A stretch of DNA of 64,000 nt from Opitutaceae bacterium (lineage in GTDB: Bacteria; Verrucomicrobiota; Verrucomicrobiia; Opitutales; Opitutaceae): positions 186,001 through 250,000 of the forward strand of contig PLXS01000025.1 of NCBI GenBank assembly GCA_003151515.1, in the 5' to 3' direction. The notes beneath the pieces are model-generated. The model did no database searches. It saw nothing but the letters and a program-made list of their open reading frames with translations, and had not been told where the DNA came from. Below, piece after piece: positions 1-9,094 of the stretch. How positions within the stretch are numbered: the stretch's first letter is position 1; each line of letters starts with the position of its first letter. Made by a program: the position numbers and the translations under genes.

Positions 1-2
1 GC

Positions 3-410
3 GACCTGGAGGATGTGTTCAGCTTCTCCCTACCCACCCATGCCTCGGGATGGGGCCCCGGAGGATTTGCGTGGGACGCATCCGGGTGTCGCAGCGACTG
101 CTCCTGGTTCGGCTTCATGGTCAGTGTCAGGGACGGCGCCCCCTTCACCAACGTGGAGCTGGCGCAGCACCTCAACTCCATGAAGATCGGAAGCCGCATG
201 CTCTTCGGCGGAAACCTCGTGCGCCAGCCCGCCTTCGTCCAGCTCAGGAAGGACGACCCCTCGGCCTTCCGCGTGGTGGGCGAGCTGCCCGGCGCAGACC
301 GGCTGTTGTCCTGCGCCCTGTTCCTGGGAACCTATCCCGGCCTCACGTCGCAGATGCTCGACTACGAGATCGAGGTGATCCGGGACTTCGTGGTGCAGCG
401 CAAGGGTTGA
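3..410 (+). CDS. rfbH: RfbH/DdhC-type CDP-4-keto-6-deoxyglucose 3-dehydratase, C-terminal part
   Basis: This is the last 135 codons of a gene that begins before the window; the frame is open to the left edge. The visible part reads as the C-terminal domain of RfbH (DdhC), the PMP- and [2Fe-2S]-dependent enzyme that removes the C3 hydroxyl of CDP-4-keto-6-deoxyglucose with its reductase partner. Family signatures seen are CSWFGF, APFTNVELAQHL, RMLFGGNLVRQPAF and the closing YPGLTSQMLDYEIEVI. A GTG lies at 15 but is internal to the domain and not a believable start. The next gene starts 12 bases downstream, and rfbF and rfbG lie on the other strand 8 kb away, so all CDP-dideoxysugar core enzymes are present. 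The catalytic region cannot be checked because it lies outside the window. Confidence 0.88.
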   Translation, partial: DLEDVFSFSLPTHASGWGPGGFAWDASGCRSDCSWFGFMVSVRDGAPFTNVELAQHLNSMKIGSRMLFGGNLVRQPAFVQLRKDDPSAFRVVGELPGADRLLSCALFLGTYPGLTSQMLDYEIEVIRDFVVQRKG

Positions 411-422
411 ACCCAGCCGACG

Positions 423-1472
423 ATGCCCGCGCCTGCACCATTGGCCGCGCTGCCCCGCGAGGACCTTGAGCACGTGCTCGAGCACACGGAGGGTGTCTGG
501 CGGGACCTCGCGGGAGGCAGGCTGTTCCTGACCGGGGGCACGGGCTTCTTCGGCAGATGGATCGTGGAGAGCTTCTGCGCGGCCCGCGACCTCCTCGGCC
601 TTGACCTTGAGGTGGTGGCGCTGAGCCGGGACCCCGAGCGGTTCGCGAGGTTCGCGCCCGGGCTCGCGTCGCACCCCGCCGTCACTCTTGTGAGGGGGGA
701 CATACGCACATTCGACATCCCTGAGGGCCGCTTCGACACCGTGATTCACGCGGCGACGGCCGCGAGCGCGCAGCTGAACGACGAGTCGCCCCTGGAGATG
801 ATCGCGACGATAGTCGACGGCACACGGCGGGCGCTCGAGTTCGCGTCGGCCGCCGGCGCGAGGCGCTTCCTCTTCACGAGTTCAGGCGCCGTCTACGGCG
901 TCCAGCCTCCAAGCCTCAGCCACGTGGACGAGGCCTATGCGGGCGCCCCGTCCACGGCCTCGCCCGGGTCCGCTTACGGCGAGGCAAAGCGCATGGCCGA
1001 GCTTCTGTGCGCGATCGCGGGCCAGGAATCGAGGCTCGAGGTCGTAATCGCCCGCTGCTTCGCCTTTGTGGGGCCGTACCTTCCTCTGGACGCCCATTTT
1101 GCCATCGGCAATTTCATGCGGGACGCCCTGCAGGGCGGGCCGATCCGCGTAAATGGCGACGGCACCCCCTACAGGTCCTATCTCTACGCCTCGGACCTCG
1201 CGATTTGGCTGTGGACACTCCTGGCGCGCGGCCGTCCGCTAAGCGCGTACAATGTGGGCTCCGAGAGGGCGCTGTCAGTCCTTGAGGTCGCGCGGATCGT
1301 TGCGCATGAGGCCGGTGGCCTGGATGTGCACGTGGCAAAGGCGCCGGCCCCGGGCGTCCCGGCCGACCGATATGTGCCGCTGACTCTGCGCGCCCGCGCC
1401 GAGCTCGGCCTCGAGGAGCGCGTGCCCGTGGAGGACGCCGTGCGAAGGACCCTGCGCTGGCACGCTCGCTGA
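423..1472 (+). CDS. NAD(P)-dependent sugar epimerase/reductase (extended SDR)
   Basis: A 349-residue extended short-chain dehydrogenase of the GalE/RfbJ type. The Rossmann glycine motif TGGTGFFG is at residues 37-44, the TSSGAVYG strand at 152-159 and the catalytic YxxxK (Y185, K189) follows. It sits 12 bases after rfbH and 21 bases before the TPP-dependent enzyme. It therefore probably reduces or epimerises a CDP-3,6-dideoxy-4-keto sugar or its two-carbon-branched derivative. By context it could be the functional counterpart of YerF (yersiniose) or of RfbJ (CDP-abequose synthase); the sequence alone does not separate these. Length is normal for the family and nothing looks broken. Confidence 0.8.
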   Translation: MPAPAPLAALPREDLEHVLEHTEGVWRDLAGGRLFLTGGTGFFGRWIVESFCAARDLLGLDLEVVALSRDPERFARFAPGLASHPAVTLVRGDIRTFDIPEGRFDTVIHAATAASAQLNDESPLEMIATIVDGTRRALEFASAAGARRFLFTSSGAVYGVQPPSLSHVDEAYAGAPSTASPGSAYGEAKRMAELLCAIAGQESRLEVVIARCFAFVGPYLPLDAHFAIGNFMRDALQGGPIRVNGDGTPYRSYLYASDLAIWLWTLLARGRPLSAYNVGSERALSVLEVARIVAHEAGGLDVHVAKAPAPGVPADRYVPLTLRARAELGLEERVPVEDAVRRTLRWHAR

Positions 1473-1493
1473 CGCGAAGCCCCCTTCCCCATC

Positions 1494-3302
1494 ATGAAGC
1501 AACGACTGGCCGACTACGTCGTGCAGACTCTGGCAGCCCACGGAATCCGGGACGTCTTCCTGGTCACGGGCGGGGGCGCCATGCACCTCAACGACGCCCT
1601 GGGCAGATGCCGGGGCCTCAACCTGATCTGCTGCCACCACGAGCAGGCTTGCGCCATCGCCGCCGAAAGCTACTACCGGATCACCAACCGGCTGGCCGCC
1701 GTCAACGTCACAAGCGGACCCGGGGGCACCAACGCCATCACGGGCGTGTACGGGGCTTACGTGGATTCCATTGGCATGATCGTCGTCTCCGGCCAGGTGA
1801 AATGGGAAACGCTGGTGCGAAGCACGAACCTCCCGCTCCGCCAGCTCGGTGACCAGGAGGTCGACATTACCCGGCTGGTCGGGCCCATCACCAAATACGC
1901 CGCCCTGGTCTCAGACCCGAAGACGATCCGGTATCACCTCGAGAGGGCCCTTCACCTCGCGACCCATGGCCGCCCCGGCCCGGTGTGGATCGACATTCCG
2001 ATAAACGTCCAGGCAGCCACGATCGAATCCGAGCAGCTTCAACCCTACGATCCCGCCGAGGACGCGATCCACTTCGAGACCGGGGATGTCGGGGTCGCCT
2101 GCCGCGACATCGTCGCCAGGCTGGCCCGGGCAAAGCGGCCCGTGATCTACGCAGGCTCGGGGATCCGCTTGAGCGGGTGCCACGAGGCGTTTCTAAGACT
2201 AGCGGACAACCTGCGCATCCCCGTCGTCACCGCATGGAACAGCAATGACCTGCTGACCAACGACCATCCGGCGTTCGCGGGCCGGGGCGGCTCGGTCGGC
2301 GACCGCGCGGGCAACTTTGTGCTCCAGAATGCGGACGTCCTCCTGATCCTCGGTTGCCGCCTCAATATCCGGCTGGTGAGCTACAACTGGGAAAACTTTG
2401 CGCCGAAGGCCTTCAAGATCTGGGTGGACATTGACTCCAGCGAGCTGAAGAAGCCGACCGTGAAGCCGGACCTTCCGGTCCATGCGGACCTGGCGGAGGT
2501 CCTCCCCCTGCTCGCCGCGCTGACCCAGGGCTTCGAGCGCGAACCGAAGGCGCGCTGGCTCGCCTGGTGCCTCGAGCGGCGGGAGCGCTACCCGGTCGTC
2601 CTGGAAAGCTACAGGACAACGGAGGGCGCCGTGAACCCCTATTTCTTCATAGAGGCGCTCTTCGCCCAGCTCGGCGAGGACGAGATCATTGTCACCGGCG
2701 ATGGGACGGCCTGCGTGGCGGCATTCCAGGCCGCCACGATCAAGCCGGGAATGCGCCTCTTCCACAATTCGGGAGCCGCGCCGATGGGCTACGACCTTCC
2801 TGCCGCGCTCGGCGCCGCAGTCGCCGCGGGCAGTGCACGGCGCATCATCTGCATTGCCGGCGATGGAAGCATCATGATGAACCTCCAGGAGCTTCAAACG
2901 ATCGCCGGCAGGAGGCTGCCCGTGAAGGTCTTTGTCCTCAACAACCAGGGCTACCACTCGATCCGCCAGACGCAGCAGGCGTTCTTCAAGGACAACATCG
3001 TGGGCTGCGGAACCGACTCTGGGCTGAGCTTCCCGGAGTGGGAGAGGATCGCATCGGCGTTTGGCATGCCCTTTTCCCGGTGTTCTGCCCGCGCGGATCT
3101 CTCCGGGGCAATTGCCCAGGCTCTTAGCGGCCCGGGCCCCACCCTCTGTGAGGTCGTCCTCGACCTGAAGCAGGCCTTCGCGCCCAAGCTCACCTCGCGG
3201 CGCCTGGACGACGGCACAATGGTGTCGTCGCCTCTGGAGGACATGGCCCCGTTCCTATCCCGGGAGGAACTGCGATCGAACGTCTATGATGGAGAAGGCT
3301 GA
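1494..3302 (+). CDS. Acetolactate synthase-like TPP-dependent enzyme, possibly YerE-like
   Basis: A 602-residue thiamine pyrophosphate enzyme with the three-domain layout of acetohydroxyacid synthase. The N-terminal PYR domain holds the activating glutamate in CHHEQACAIAAE (E50). The middle domain spans roughly 190-340. The C-terminal PP domain carries the cofactor motif GDGS near 456 followed by NNQGYHSI. No biosynthetic ilv genes or regulatory small subunit are nearby; instead it follows rfbH and a sugar reductase. In Yersinia, YerE is a TPP- and FAD-dependent protein of this family that adds a pyruvate-derived two-carbon unit to CDP-3,6-dideoxy-4-keto-D-glucose on the way to yersiniose. 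The same role is inferred here; a general acyloin-forming enzyme is the alternative. Confidence 0.82.
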   Translation: MKQRLADYVVQTLAAHGIRDVFLVTGGGAMHLNDALGRCRGLNLICCHHEQACAIAAESYYRITNRLAAVNVTSGPGGTNAITGVYGAYVDSIGMIVVSGQVKWETLVRSTNLPLRQLGDQEVDITRLVGPITKYAALVSDPKTIRYHLERALHLATHGRPGPVWIDIPINVQAATIESEQLQPYDPAEDAIHFETGDVGVACRDIVARLARAKRPVIYAGSGIRLSGCHEAFLRLADNLRIPVVTAWNSNDLLTNDHPAFAGRGGSVGDRAGNFVLQNADVLLILGCRLNIRLVSYNWENFAPKAFKIWVDIDSSELKKPTVKPDLPVHADLAEVLPLLAALTQGFEREPKARWLAWCLERRERYPVVLESYRTTEGAVNPYFFIEALFAQLGEDEIIVTGDGTACVAAFQAATIKPGMRLFHNSGAAPMGYDLPAALGAAVAAGSARRIICIAGDGSIMMNLQELQTIAGRRLPVKVFVLNNQGYHSIRQTQQAFFKDNIVGCGTDSGLSFPEWERIASAFGMPFSRCSARADLSGAIAQALSGPGPTLCEVVLDLKQAFAPKLTSRRLDDGTMVSSPLEDMAPFLSREELRSNVYDGEG

Positions 3303-3638
3303 TCCATCTTATCCTGCAGCCATTCTGAAATGCACCACACAGCACGAAGCTCGTCCGATGCGCCCGGACCCTCTCTGCCACGCGGAATTGTGCTACTGCG
3401 GCCAGTTTTGGGCTCTCGCCACATCATTATGATCCTGCACTTCCGGGCCACTTGAATGGACGAGTTTTTACTGAGTAATTTATCTGTTACTTGATGGCTG
3501 CCGATTCCTTCGATCGATTTCTCTGTTCGGCCAGCCATCTTTCTCTGCTATGGCTTGCCAGCACAACTCGTTATGGACTAGTAACCAACTCCGCTGATAG
3601 CCATTTTCTGTTAACCCAAATTCGCCCCCTGCAACTAC
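3303..3638. other. Intergenic region at the edge of the low-GC block
   Basis: These 336 bases hold no convincing gene. Base composition drops visibly compared with the upstream genes and stays low to about 8.3 kb. The only structure I can support is the hairpin at 3493-3539, listed separately. Weak -35/-10-like matches exist between 3453 and 3480 but are too poor to call a promoter. Confidence 0.6.
3493..3546 (+). terminator. Possible hairpin terminator downstream of the TPP enzyme gene
   Basis: The sequence GATGGCTG at 3493-3500 pairs with CAGCCATC at 3532-3539. The stem continues inward as CCGA (3501-3504) with TCGG (3527-3530), leaving one bulged C at 3531. A T-rich tract follows directly. 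The position, about 190 bases after the stop codon, is rather distant for a terminator, and the loop is 22 bases. It may instead insulate the coiled-coil gene that follows. Confidence 0.4.
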
Positions 3639-4745
3639 ATGCAAAAACAATCAATAACCAGTGAGGCTGAAAAACCGGCGGGTGATCTTGCCGATCTGGT
3701 GGGAAGCCAGAAGTCACTCATCGCGTCCCAGGAGAACTTCATACGGATGCAGCAGCATTTGATGGCGCAGCACCTTCTTTCGGCCGGAAAGGGGGGAATT
3801 GCTGTAGATCAGTTGGTGTCCGGTACAGAGATTCACCATCAGGGCGAAGACGCTCTCCACGTTTTGGAAACCGGAAAGCTGCAGGACGGTCAAGGCGGCT
3901 TTCAGGAGGAAATTGACGAAGGTAGAAGCGAGGAAGACCGCGCGCCCCGTTCGTTCCTTTCGCGGTATGGCTTTCAAGCATTTCTCCCATTGGCCCTCGG
4001 AGCGATCGTTATAGGGATACTATTTAGCGGACCGAAGGAGGTCACGGATCTCCGTAAACAGCTGGGAGCCCTTCGACAGAAGGAGATTGATGAGCAAACG
4101 GAGCATAAGCGGGAGACATCGCGTTTGTCTGAGCAGATTAGGCAGTTGCAGGATGATCTCGTGGCGAACGAAAACGCACTCGCGCAGAACCAGGCAGCTC
4201 TATTGCAGACGGAGCAGGCGCTTAAAACGGCGCAGGGACGAGATACAATAAGCGAAGACAACGGCAATGTTGCGCCTGCGACAGCACCCACCGCTATGCC
4301 TACATCCAAGCCGACACCTCTCAGCGATGAACAGCTTCAAGCATCACTTGAGAATCTGACCAAAATCAGACAAGCGATAGCACAGAATAATGGCGACTAT
4401 CTCGTGGCGGCGAATTCCCTTGCTATTAACGAAAGAGCGTTGGCTGTCGCCCAGTCCCAGCTAGAAGCTAGAAAAGGAGTTCCTGTAACCAATGCTGATG
4501 AACTCGCCAAGATGCCTGCAGACAACTACCTTCCCGATGAAGCGAAGGAGATGATCAAGGCGCAGGCAATTAGTTCTCAGGAACACCCGGTATCACCGAC
4601 GAGCATCGCGGAGGCCAATAAACAGATATTGCAACTCAACAATGAACTTTTGGTCGCTCAGCGCCGGCTGAGAAAGGTGCAAAAGGATCTTGGGGTGACT
4701 CAGGATAAGCTGTGGAATGCTATAACTGCTCTGAATGCGAAGTGA
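3639..4745 (+). CDS. Coiled-coil protein with a single membrane helix, function unknown
   Basis: I do not recognise this 368-residue protein. It has a polar N-terminal region (about 1-108) with no signal peptide and one hydrophobic segment at about 111-130. Next comes a long heptad-rich coiled coil (about 132-200), a Pro/Thr/Ala linker (about 210-228), and further helical segments with repeated NN-x-L and NER-A-L patterns to the end, which finishes in another coiled coil. The layout, with a short cytoplasmic N-terminus and a large helical domain outside the membrane, recalls chain-length or scaffold proteins such as Wzz only in general shape; no Wzz motif is seen. Base composition and codon use are clearly more AT-rich than in the genes to the left, so it probably arrived with the 3.3-8.3 kb block. 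The gene after it is convergent. Confidence 0.7.
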   Translation: MQKQSITSEAEKPAGDLADLVGSQKSLIASQENFIRMQQHLMAQHLLSAGKGGIAVDQLVSGTEIHHQGEDALHVLETGKLQDGQGGFQEEIDEGRSEEDRAPRSFLSRYGFQAFLPLALGAIVIGILFSGPKEVTDLRKQLGALRQKEIDEQTEHKRETSRLSEQIRQLQDDLVANENALAQNQAALLQTEQALKTAQGRDTISEDNGNVAPATAPTAMPTSKPTPLSDEQLQASLENLTKIRQAIAQNNGDYLVAANSLAINERALAVAQSQLEARKGVPVTNADELAKMPADNYLPDEAKEMIKAQAISSQEHPVSPTSIAEANKQILQLNNELLVAQRRLRKVQKDLGVTQDKLWNAITALNAK

Positions 4746-4926
4746 CCGTTTCTGAGGAATTATTGGGGTAACGTCCGGGTTGGAGGCTGTTGCCCAAATG
4801 CCGTATGAGAAGCCGGCTGCTCACGTGCGACTGGAAATCGGCGAGTAAGAGCTGCTGCAACTTATGAAACCCGACGATCAATCTGTTGGGACAGCATTGG
4901 CGTAAAATGCTCCTTCAACTGCCGAA

Positions 4927-6873
4927 TCAAGGACTATAAGCTTTCACAACAGCACTATCCATAAGGTCCACTCTCTTACGTTTCAACACCCTGTACATGT
5001 CATCCTCGTTTATCTGAAATGTTGCGATTTCCTCATACTTCCCCTCGGCCTGCATACGCACAATTGTATCCAGAATCTCGCGCTGCGCACAACGCTGTCC
5101 CTGGCGAAAAGCCCTTTCATGTTCATGCCAAACATATTCCGGTAACTGCATCAGAATAATCATCGCTGGCGGCTTCCTTTCCAGCAAATCTTTTTCCATT
5201 AGTGCCACATTATCAGGCAAAACATCGAACCAATGGGAAACCACCGTTCCCATCATGGGTCTATTGGCCAAAAGATAGAAAATCGGAGTCTGTGGAAAGA
5301 TTAATATACGCTCTCCCTCTCGGGTATTTGACTTAATCAGTCCTGTGATACCGTCTAAAATCCGATTCTCTGCAGCGGCAACCCATAAGCCTGAAAGCAA
5401 CGGCTGATTGGTCTTCTCCTCGTCCGAGCGCATATCCACTTCCCCTTCAACCCCCCACCAGTTATATGGGACATGGTATTTATTCTCAGTAAAGATCGAT
5501 GCCTGCATAATCATAACTATTGCGACGGCAACTCCCCCTATACGAAAATAGCCCCCATGGTGAAGAAGCATGGCGAAAAATAGCGAGAAGGCTAGAAATG
5601 CACCGGCCCCGTCGATACCTCCCGATGTGCCGTTACCCCAAAAAAACCCTGAAGCAACAAGTGCGGGTATGACAAGCGGACGGTTTCCAAGGGACCTAAG
5701 CCGGTAAGCATTTTCGGCTGTGCTACAGAAGATCAATAAAACGCCAATGATCGCGGCGGGGATCATGCTCTGATCGGCGTAATACTGCAGATACCCAAAC
5801 GCCCAACTATCTGCTCCATAGCCGAGATACCAGGGGCCAAGGATCGCGAGGGAAAGCCCCGCAGCCGCAAAGAGCAGCGCAGCGATACCCCAGTCCTTGC
5901 TCAGGAATCTGGAGCTGTGAAGGGGCTCCATCCTAAGAGCCCAGATCGAAGCCAGTCCAAATGGAAGCGACAGAATAAACAATACAAGCCATCTGCTTAA
6001 CATGTCCCCTTTAAAAACGTCCGGCACGAACCCAAAAAAGATGTGCATGAGCCCACCTTTCGACGAAACCCCTCCCCCTCCGATTGCGCCAATGCATGCG
6101 CCCAGTGCTCCATGCACAAGAAGCCATATGCACAAGCTGCAGGCAACGATGGAAAAGCCGCATATATAAAGCAACGCGCCACGCAGAGCCCAACTTCGAC
6201 CAGACGTGCCTCCGGCGATAATCACGGCAATTCCGGCGAAACAGCAGATGAACACTCCATTACTCTGCTTCGTGAAAAGTGCTATTCCTGCCGCGCATCC
6301 GGCGCCAATAGCCCACGCTGATGCCTGTTTCCGTTGTGCCGCCGACTGCGCCGCTTTGTGGAACCGTAAGATCAATAGGCACGCCAATAGGCCCGCAGCA
6401 GTCATGACTTGAAGAAAATCATAGTCGATGAAGACGACGCTGCTCTCATAATAAATCATCCCCACCACAGTCGCGAGGAATGCTGAAGTAGTTCCAAAGC
6501 AGCTGCGGAGTATCGTATACAAGACACCCGTACTAATCCAAGCAATTACAAGCCCAACTATTCGAAGCATTATTATTTTCGTCCCTAGGACTGCCTGAAC
6601 CGTGGATATAAAAAGTGGATATAACGGAGGCAAAAAACAGTAGAAGTCGCGATAAGGCACCATTCCCTTCCGCATCATATCGGCATAGACAGAAAACCAT
6701 CCCTCCGGCAGCGGGAAGTACCGATTATACCACAGACCATTATATACGCCGATCAGCGCAACAGACAGGATGCCCCCAAAGATTGCCATCCTACGCTCTT
6801 GCGCGCGATTGGCGGCAGCGGTGTTCTTGCTTCGGCTTTCGATAAATCTCATGCGTCTCGTGCAGTGAATCAA
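4927..6873 (-). CDS. Polytopic GT-C type membrane glycosyltransferase (GT39-like)
   Basis: A 648-residue membrane protein with about ten hydrophobic helices between residues 25 and 430, and a soluble C-terminal domain of about 200 residues. Near residues 69-90 the loop after the first helix reads GMVPYRDFYCFLPPLYPL, a pattern common in GT39/ArnT-like proteins, where an acidic residue in this periplasmic loop is catalytic. Such enzymes move a sugar from a polyprenyl-phosphate carrier to an acceptor on the periplasmic side. An alternative start is the internal ATG seven codons in. It follows the GT87 gene by 58 bases on the same strand and shares its low GC content. Donor and acceptor cannot be told. 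Confidence 0.68.
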   Translation of the reverse strand: MIHCTRRMRFIESRSKNTAAANRAQERRMAIFGGILSVALIGVYNGLWYNRYFPLPEGWFSVYADMMRKGMVPYRDFYCFLPPLYPLFISTVQAVLGTKIIMLRIVGLVIAWISTGVLYTILRSCFGTTSAFLATVVGMIYYESSVVFIDYDFLQVMTAAGLLACLLILRFHKAAQSAAQRKQASAWAIGAGCAAGIALFTKQSNGVFICCFAGIAVIIAGGTSGRSWALRGALLYICGFSIVACSLCIWLLVHGALGACIGAIGGGGVSSKGGLMHIFFGFVPDVFKGDMLSRWLVLFILSLPFGLASIWALRMEPLHSSRFLSKDWGIAALLFAAAGLSLAILGPWYLGYGADSWAFGYLQYYADQSMIPAAIIGVLLIFCSTAENAYRLRSLGNRPLVIPALVASGFFWGNGTSGGIDGAGAFLAFSLFFAMLLHHGGYFRIGGVAVAIVMIMQASIFTENKYHVPYNWWGVEGEVDMRSDEEKTNQPLLSGLWVAAAENRILDGITGLIKSNTREGERILIFPQTPIFYLLANRPMMGTVVSHWFDVLPDNVALMEKDLLERKPPAMIILMQLPEYVWHEHERAFRQGQRCAQREILDTIVRMQAEGKYEEIATFQINEDDMYRVLKRKRVDLMDSAVVKAYSP

Positions 6874-6931
6874 GAACCCATAGCTACGCGCTCCGAGCTA
6901 TAAACGGAGAGGTTTCTTAAGGGCACACTCA

Positions 6932-8299
6932 TCAAGATGCATTGGTGAGTCCCGTGATCCCGTGTTCAACTCGGCCAGCAGAGAAAGTTTGCCCCCTGTT
7001 CCCGCGGTGCTTTCCGAATAATAACGTGTTTAGAAGACCGATAAGGATAAGCGGCGTGATGACGCTCCCGATACCAATGTCTCCAGCCCCAACCTCGGGC
7101 AACATTATCCAATAGTTTCGCGGCACGAGAAGCAGACCCATGTAGACCAAGATCAGGTACTCGGTATTTGTCCATGCAGTTCGGCTCGAAACATAAAGCA
7201 GCATTGGCACCAATATCTGCAATGTTCGGTAGTCATTCGATAACGATGGAAGCAGGCACATCAGGCAAACCACACAAATTGCGGATTCACAGGAACTGAG
7301 ACGCGCACGCAGTATTAAGGCTGAGTATCCCATTAGGAGGAAGGAAGCGATTATCCAATAATGCCCGGTGAACCATTCCAGAATGGAATCCCCGTGTATG
7401 CATTTCAGGACTATCACCACCCCGTAGAAGATTCCCGAATTGAAATGCCCATAATCTAGATTGCCTTTGGCAAGTTGGTCGACGCCGACGAGCATTCCAA
7501 AGGAATCACATTCCGCGTTCCATGCCCCCCCTTTGAAGAATACCGCAGAGCCCACGGATAATACTTCGCAAAGGATAAACACCTTTAAGCAATCCAGGAA
7601 TCTTCTGTCCTTTAATAACAGCAGCAGCAGTGATGCAGGATAGACCTTCAGCGATATTGCGAACGCTAACGCGATGCAGGACAATTGGCGAAGTTGCTCC
7701 TGACGGGAATTATAGAAAATCAGGAAACTTCCGGATGAGATCATCAGGTAGAATTCCAAATTTCCTCGATCGAACGCGAACAGGAAAGGATAGCTGAATA
7801 TACATATGAATACAATTGTGAGTAATTGCCGCAGCAACGATAGATGCGACAGCGTTTGCTTACAGGCCCAAATCACGAACATCACAGGCGGAATCAGATA
7901 GAGAGTGTATCCAAACTGTGTCGAAAACGGGCTGAAAAGATAATAGAATAGGTTTGCGAAGGGTGGGTAGCCACTTTGCGTTCCATCGTGATACGGATTC
8001 AGGTCGCGGCACATGATTACCATGTTTTCAAAATCCGAGAAACGCTCCCTAGGAAGGAAAAGAAACGTATTATACGGATACCCTCTGCCCAGATAGGCAG
8101 AATTCCAAAAATAATAGGCCGCCGCTAGAAGATCCCCAAACGCGACAATCACCAACAAGAGGCGAAGCTTCTGCCACGTGCCGAATGGCGAATCTTTCGT
8201 CGTCGGGAGGTGGGGTCTAGACCATATACGCCGAAGAGTTTGCTTTCCCTCCAACATCGGCCTACGAGCGGCTAAGAGCGGATTCGATAACTCAGGCAT
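6932..8299 (-). CDS. GT87-family (DUF2029) membrane glycosyltransferase
   Basis: A 455-residue polytopic protein with around ten hydrophobic helices. After the first helix it has DLNPYHDGTQSGYPPF, matching the hallmark of the GT87/DUF2029 family (an NPY followed by YPPF). In mycobacteria these proteins are polyprenol-phosphate-mannose-dependent mannosyltransferases, so a periplasmic sugar transfer from a lipid-linked donor is likely. The gene is 12 bases downstream of rfbF and in the same direction, so it is probably co-transcribed with rfbG-rfbF. Its base composition is nevertheless much lower in GC, which points to separate acquisition. Confidence 0.72.
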   Translation of the reverse strand: MPELSNPLLAARRPMLEGKQTLRRIWSRPHLPTTKDSPFGTWQKLRLLLVIVAFGDLLAAAYYFWNSAYLGRGYPYNTFLFLPRERFSDFENMVIMCRDLNPYHDGTQSGYPPFANLFYYLFSPFSTQFGYTLYLIPPVMFVIWACKQTLSHLSLLRQLLTIVFICIFSYPFLFAFDRGNLEFYLMISSGSFLIFYNSRQEQLRQLSCIALAFAISLKVYPASLLLLLLKDRRFLDCLKVFILCEVLSVGSAVFFKGGAWNAECDSFGMLVGVDQLAKGNLDYGHFNSGIFYGVVIVLKCIHGDSILEWFTGHYWIIASFLLMGYSALILRARLSSCESAICVVCLMCLLPSLSNDYRTLQILVPMLLYVSSRTAWTNTEYLILVYMGLLLVPRNYWIMLPEVGAGDIGIGSVITPLILIGLLNTLLFGKHRGNRGQTFSAGRVEHGITGLTNAS

Positions 8300-8311
8300 A
8301 TGCCTTTAGCC

Positions 8312-9094
8312 CTACCATACCTTCCACGGCGCCCTACCCGCCTCCCACATCTGGTTTAGCAGCCCAAACTCCTGGTACGTGTCCATCGGCTGCCAGAACC
8401 CCTTGTGGAGGTAGGCCCCAAGCTTGCCCTCGGCGGCGAGAGTCTTGAGCGGGGCCTGCTCCAGCATGACCTTGGGATCGCTCGGCAGGTATGCGAACAG
8501 CTGTTTGGCGCACACCATGAAGCCCCCGTTGATGTACCCGCCCTCGGTCTGCGGCTTCTCGTTGAAGCTCCGGATGGTGGAGTCCTCGGCGAGCCCGAGC
8601 TCGCCGAAGCGGCCAGGGGGATGCACCGCCGTTACCGTGCAGACCTTCCCGCTTCTCCTGTGCTGGGCGATGCTAGCGTCGATGTTGATATCCCCGACGC
8701 CGTCGCCGTAGGTGAGGAGGAATTGCTCGTCGTCGCCGATGTAGCGCTCGATCTGCTTGATCCGCCAGGCAGTCATCGAGTTTTCGCCCGTGTCGGCGAG
8801 GGTCACGGTCCAGTCCTCCTCGTCGTGGCGGTTGTGGAACTTGACGCCCGCGCTCTTGCCCAGGTGAAGCGTGGTGTCGCACGTGTTCCAGAGGTAGTTG
8901 CGGAAGTAGTCCCTGATCACCTCGCCCTTGTAGCCGAGGCAAAGGATGAACTCCTTGTGTCCGTAGTGGGCGTAGGTCTTCATGATGTGCCAGAGGATCG
9001 GGCGCTGGCCGATCGGCACCATGGGCTTCGGCCGGTACTCCGTTTCCTCGCGAAGCCGCGTTCCCTTTCCGCCACACAGGATGACGACTCTCAT
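8312..9094 (-). CDS. rfbF: Glucose-1-phosphate cytidylyltransferase
   Basis: A 260-residue nucleotidyltransferase that makes CDP-glucose from CTP and glucose-1-phosphate, the first committed step to CDP-3,6-dideoxyhexoses. The N-terminus has the signature CGGKGTRLREET with the EYRPKPMVPIG substrate loop, and YGDGVGDIN supplies the metal-binding aspartate. Length fits RfbF/DdhA. The frame is open a further 36 codons upstream, but the ATG at 9094 is chosen because it begins the conserved RVVILCGG strand and overlaps the rfbG stop codon as ATGA. The upstream extension lies inside rfbG and is rejected. Confidence 0.93.
   Translation of the reverse strand: MRVVILCGGKGTRLREETEYRPKPMVPIGQRPILWHIMKTYAHYGHKEFILCLGYKGEVIRDYFRNYLWNTCDTTLHLGKSAGVKFHNRHDEEDWTVTLADTGENSMTAWRIKQIERYIGDDEQFLLTYGDGVGDINIDASIAQHRRSGKVCTVTAVHPPGRFGELGLAEDSTIRSFNEKPQTEGGYINGGFMVCAKQLFAYLPSDPKVMLEQAPLKTLAAEGKLGAYLHKGFWQPMDTYQEFGLLNQMWEAGRAPWKVW

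Noticed and set aside
3284..3538. Minus-strand frame of 84 codons in the gap after the TPP enzyme gene
   Set aside because: No recognisable motif or ribosome site, and it includes one arm of the hairpin; likely chance.
4786..4850. Stretch with GCCGTATGAG and CTCACGTGCG arms resembling the hairpin found downstream of group II intron reverse transcriptase genes
   Set aside because: Pairing is imperfect, no reverse transcriptase or domain V is nearby, and the match is short; I cannot separate it from chance.
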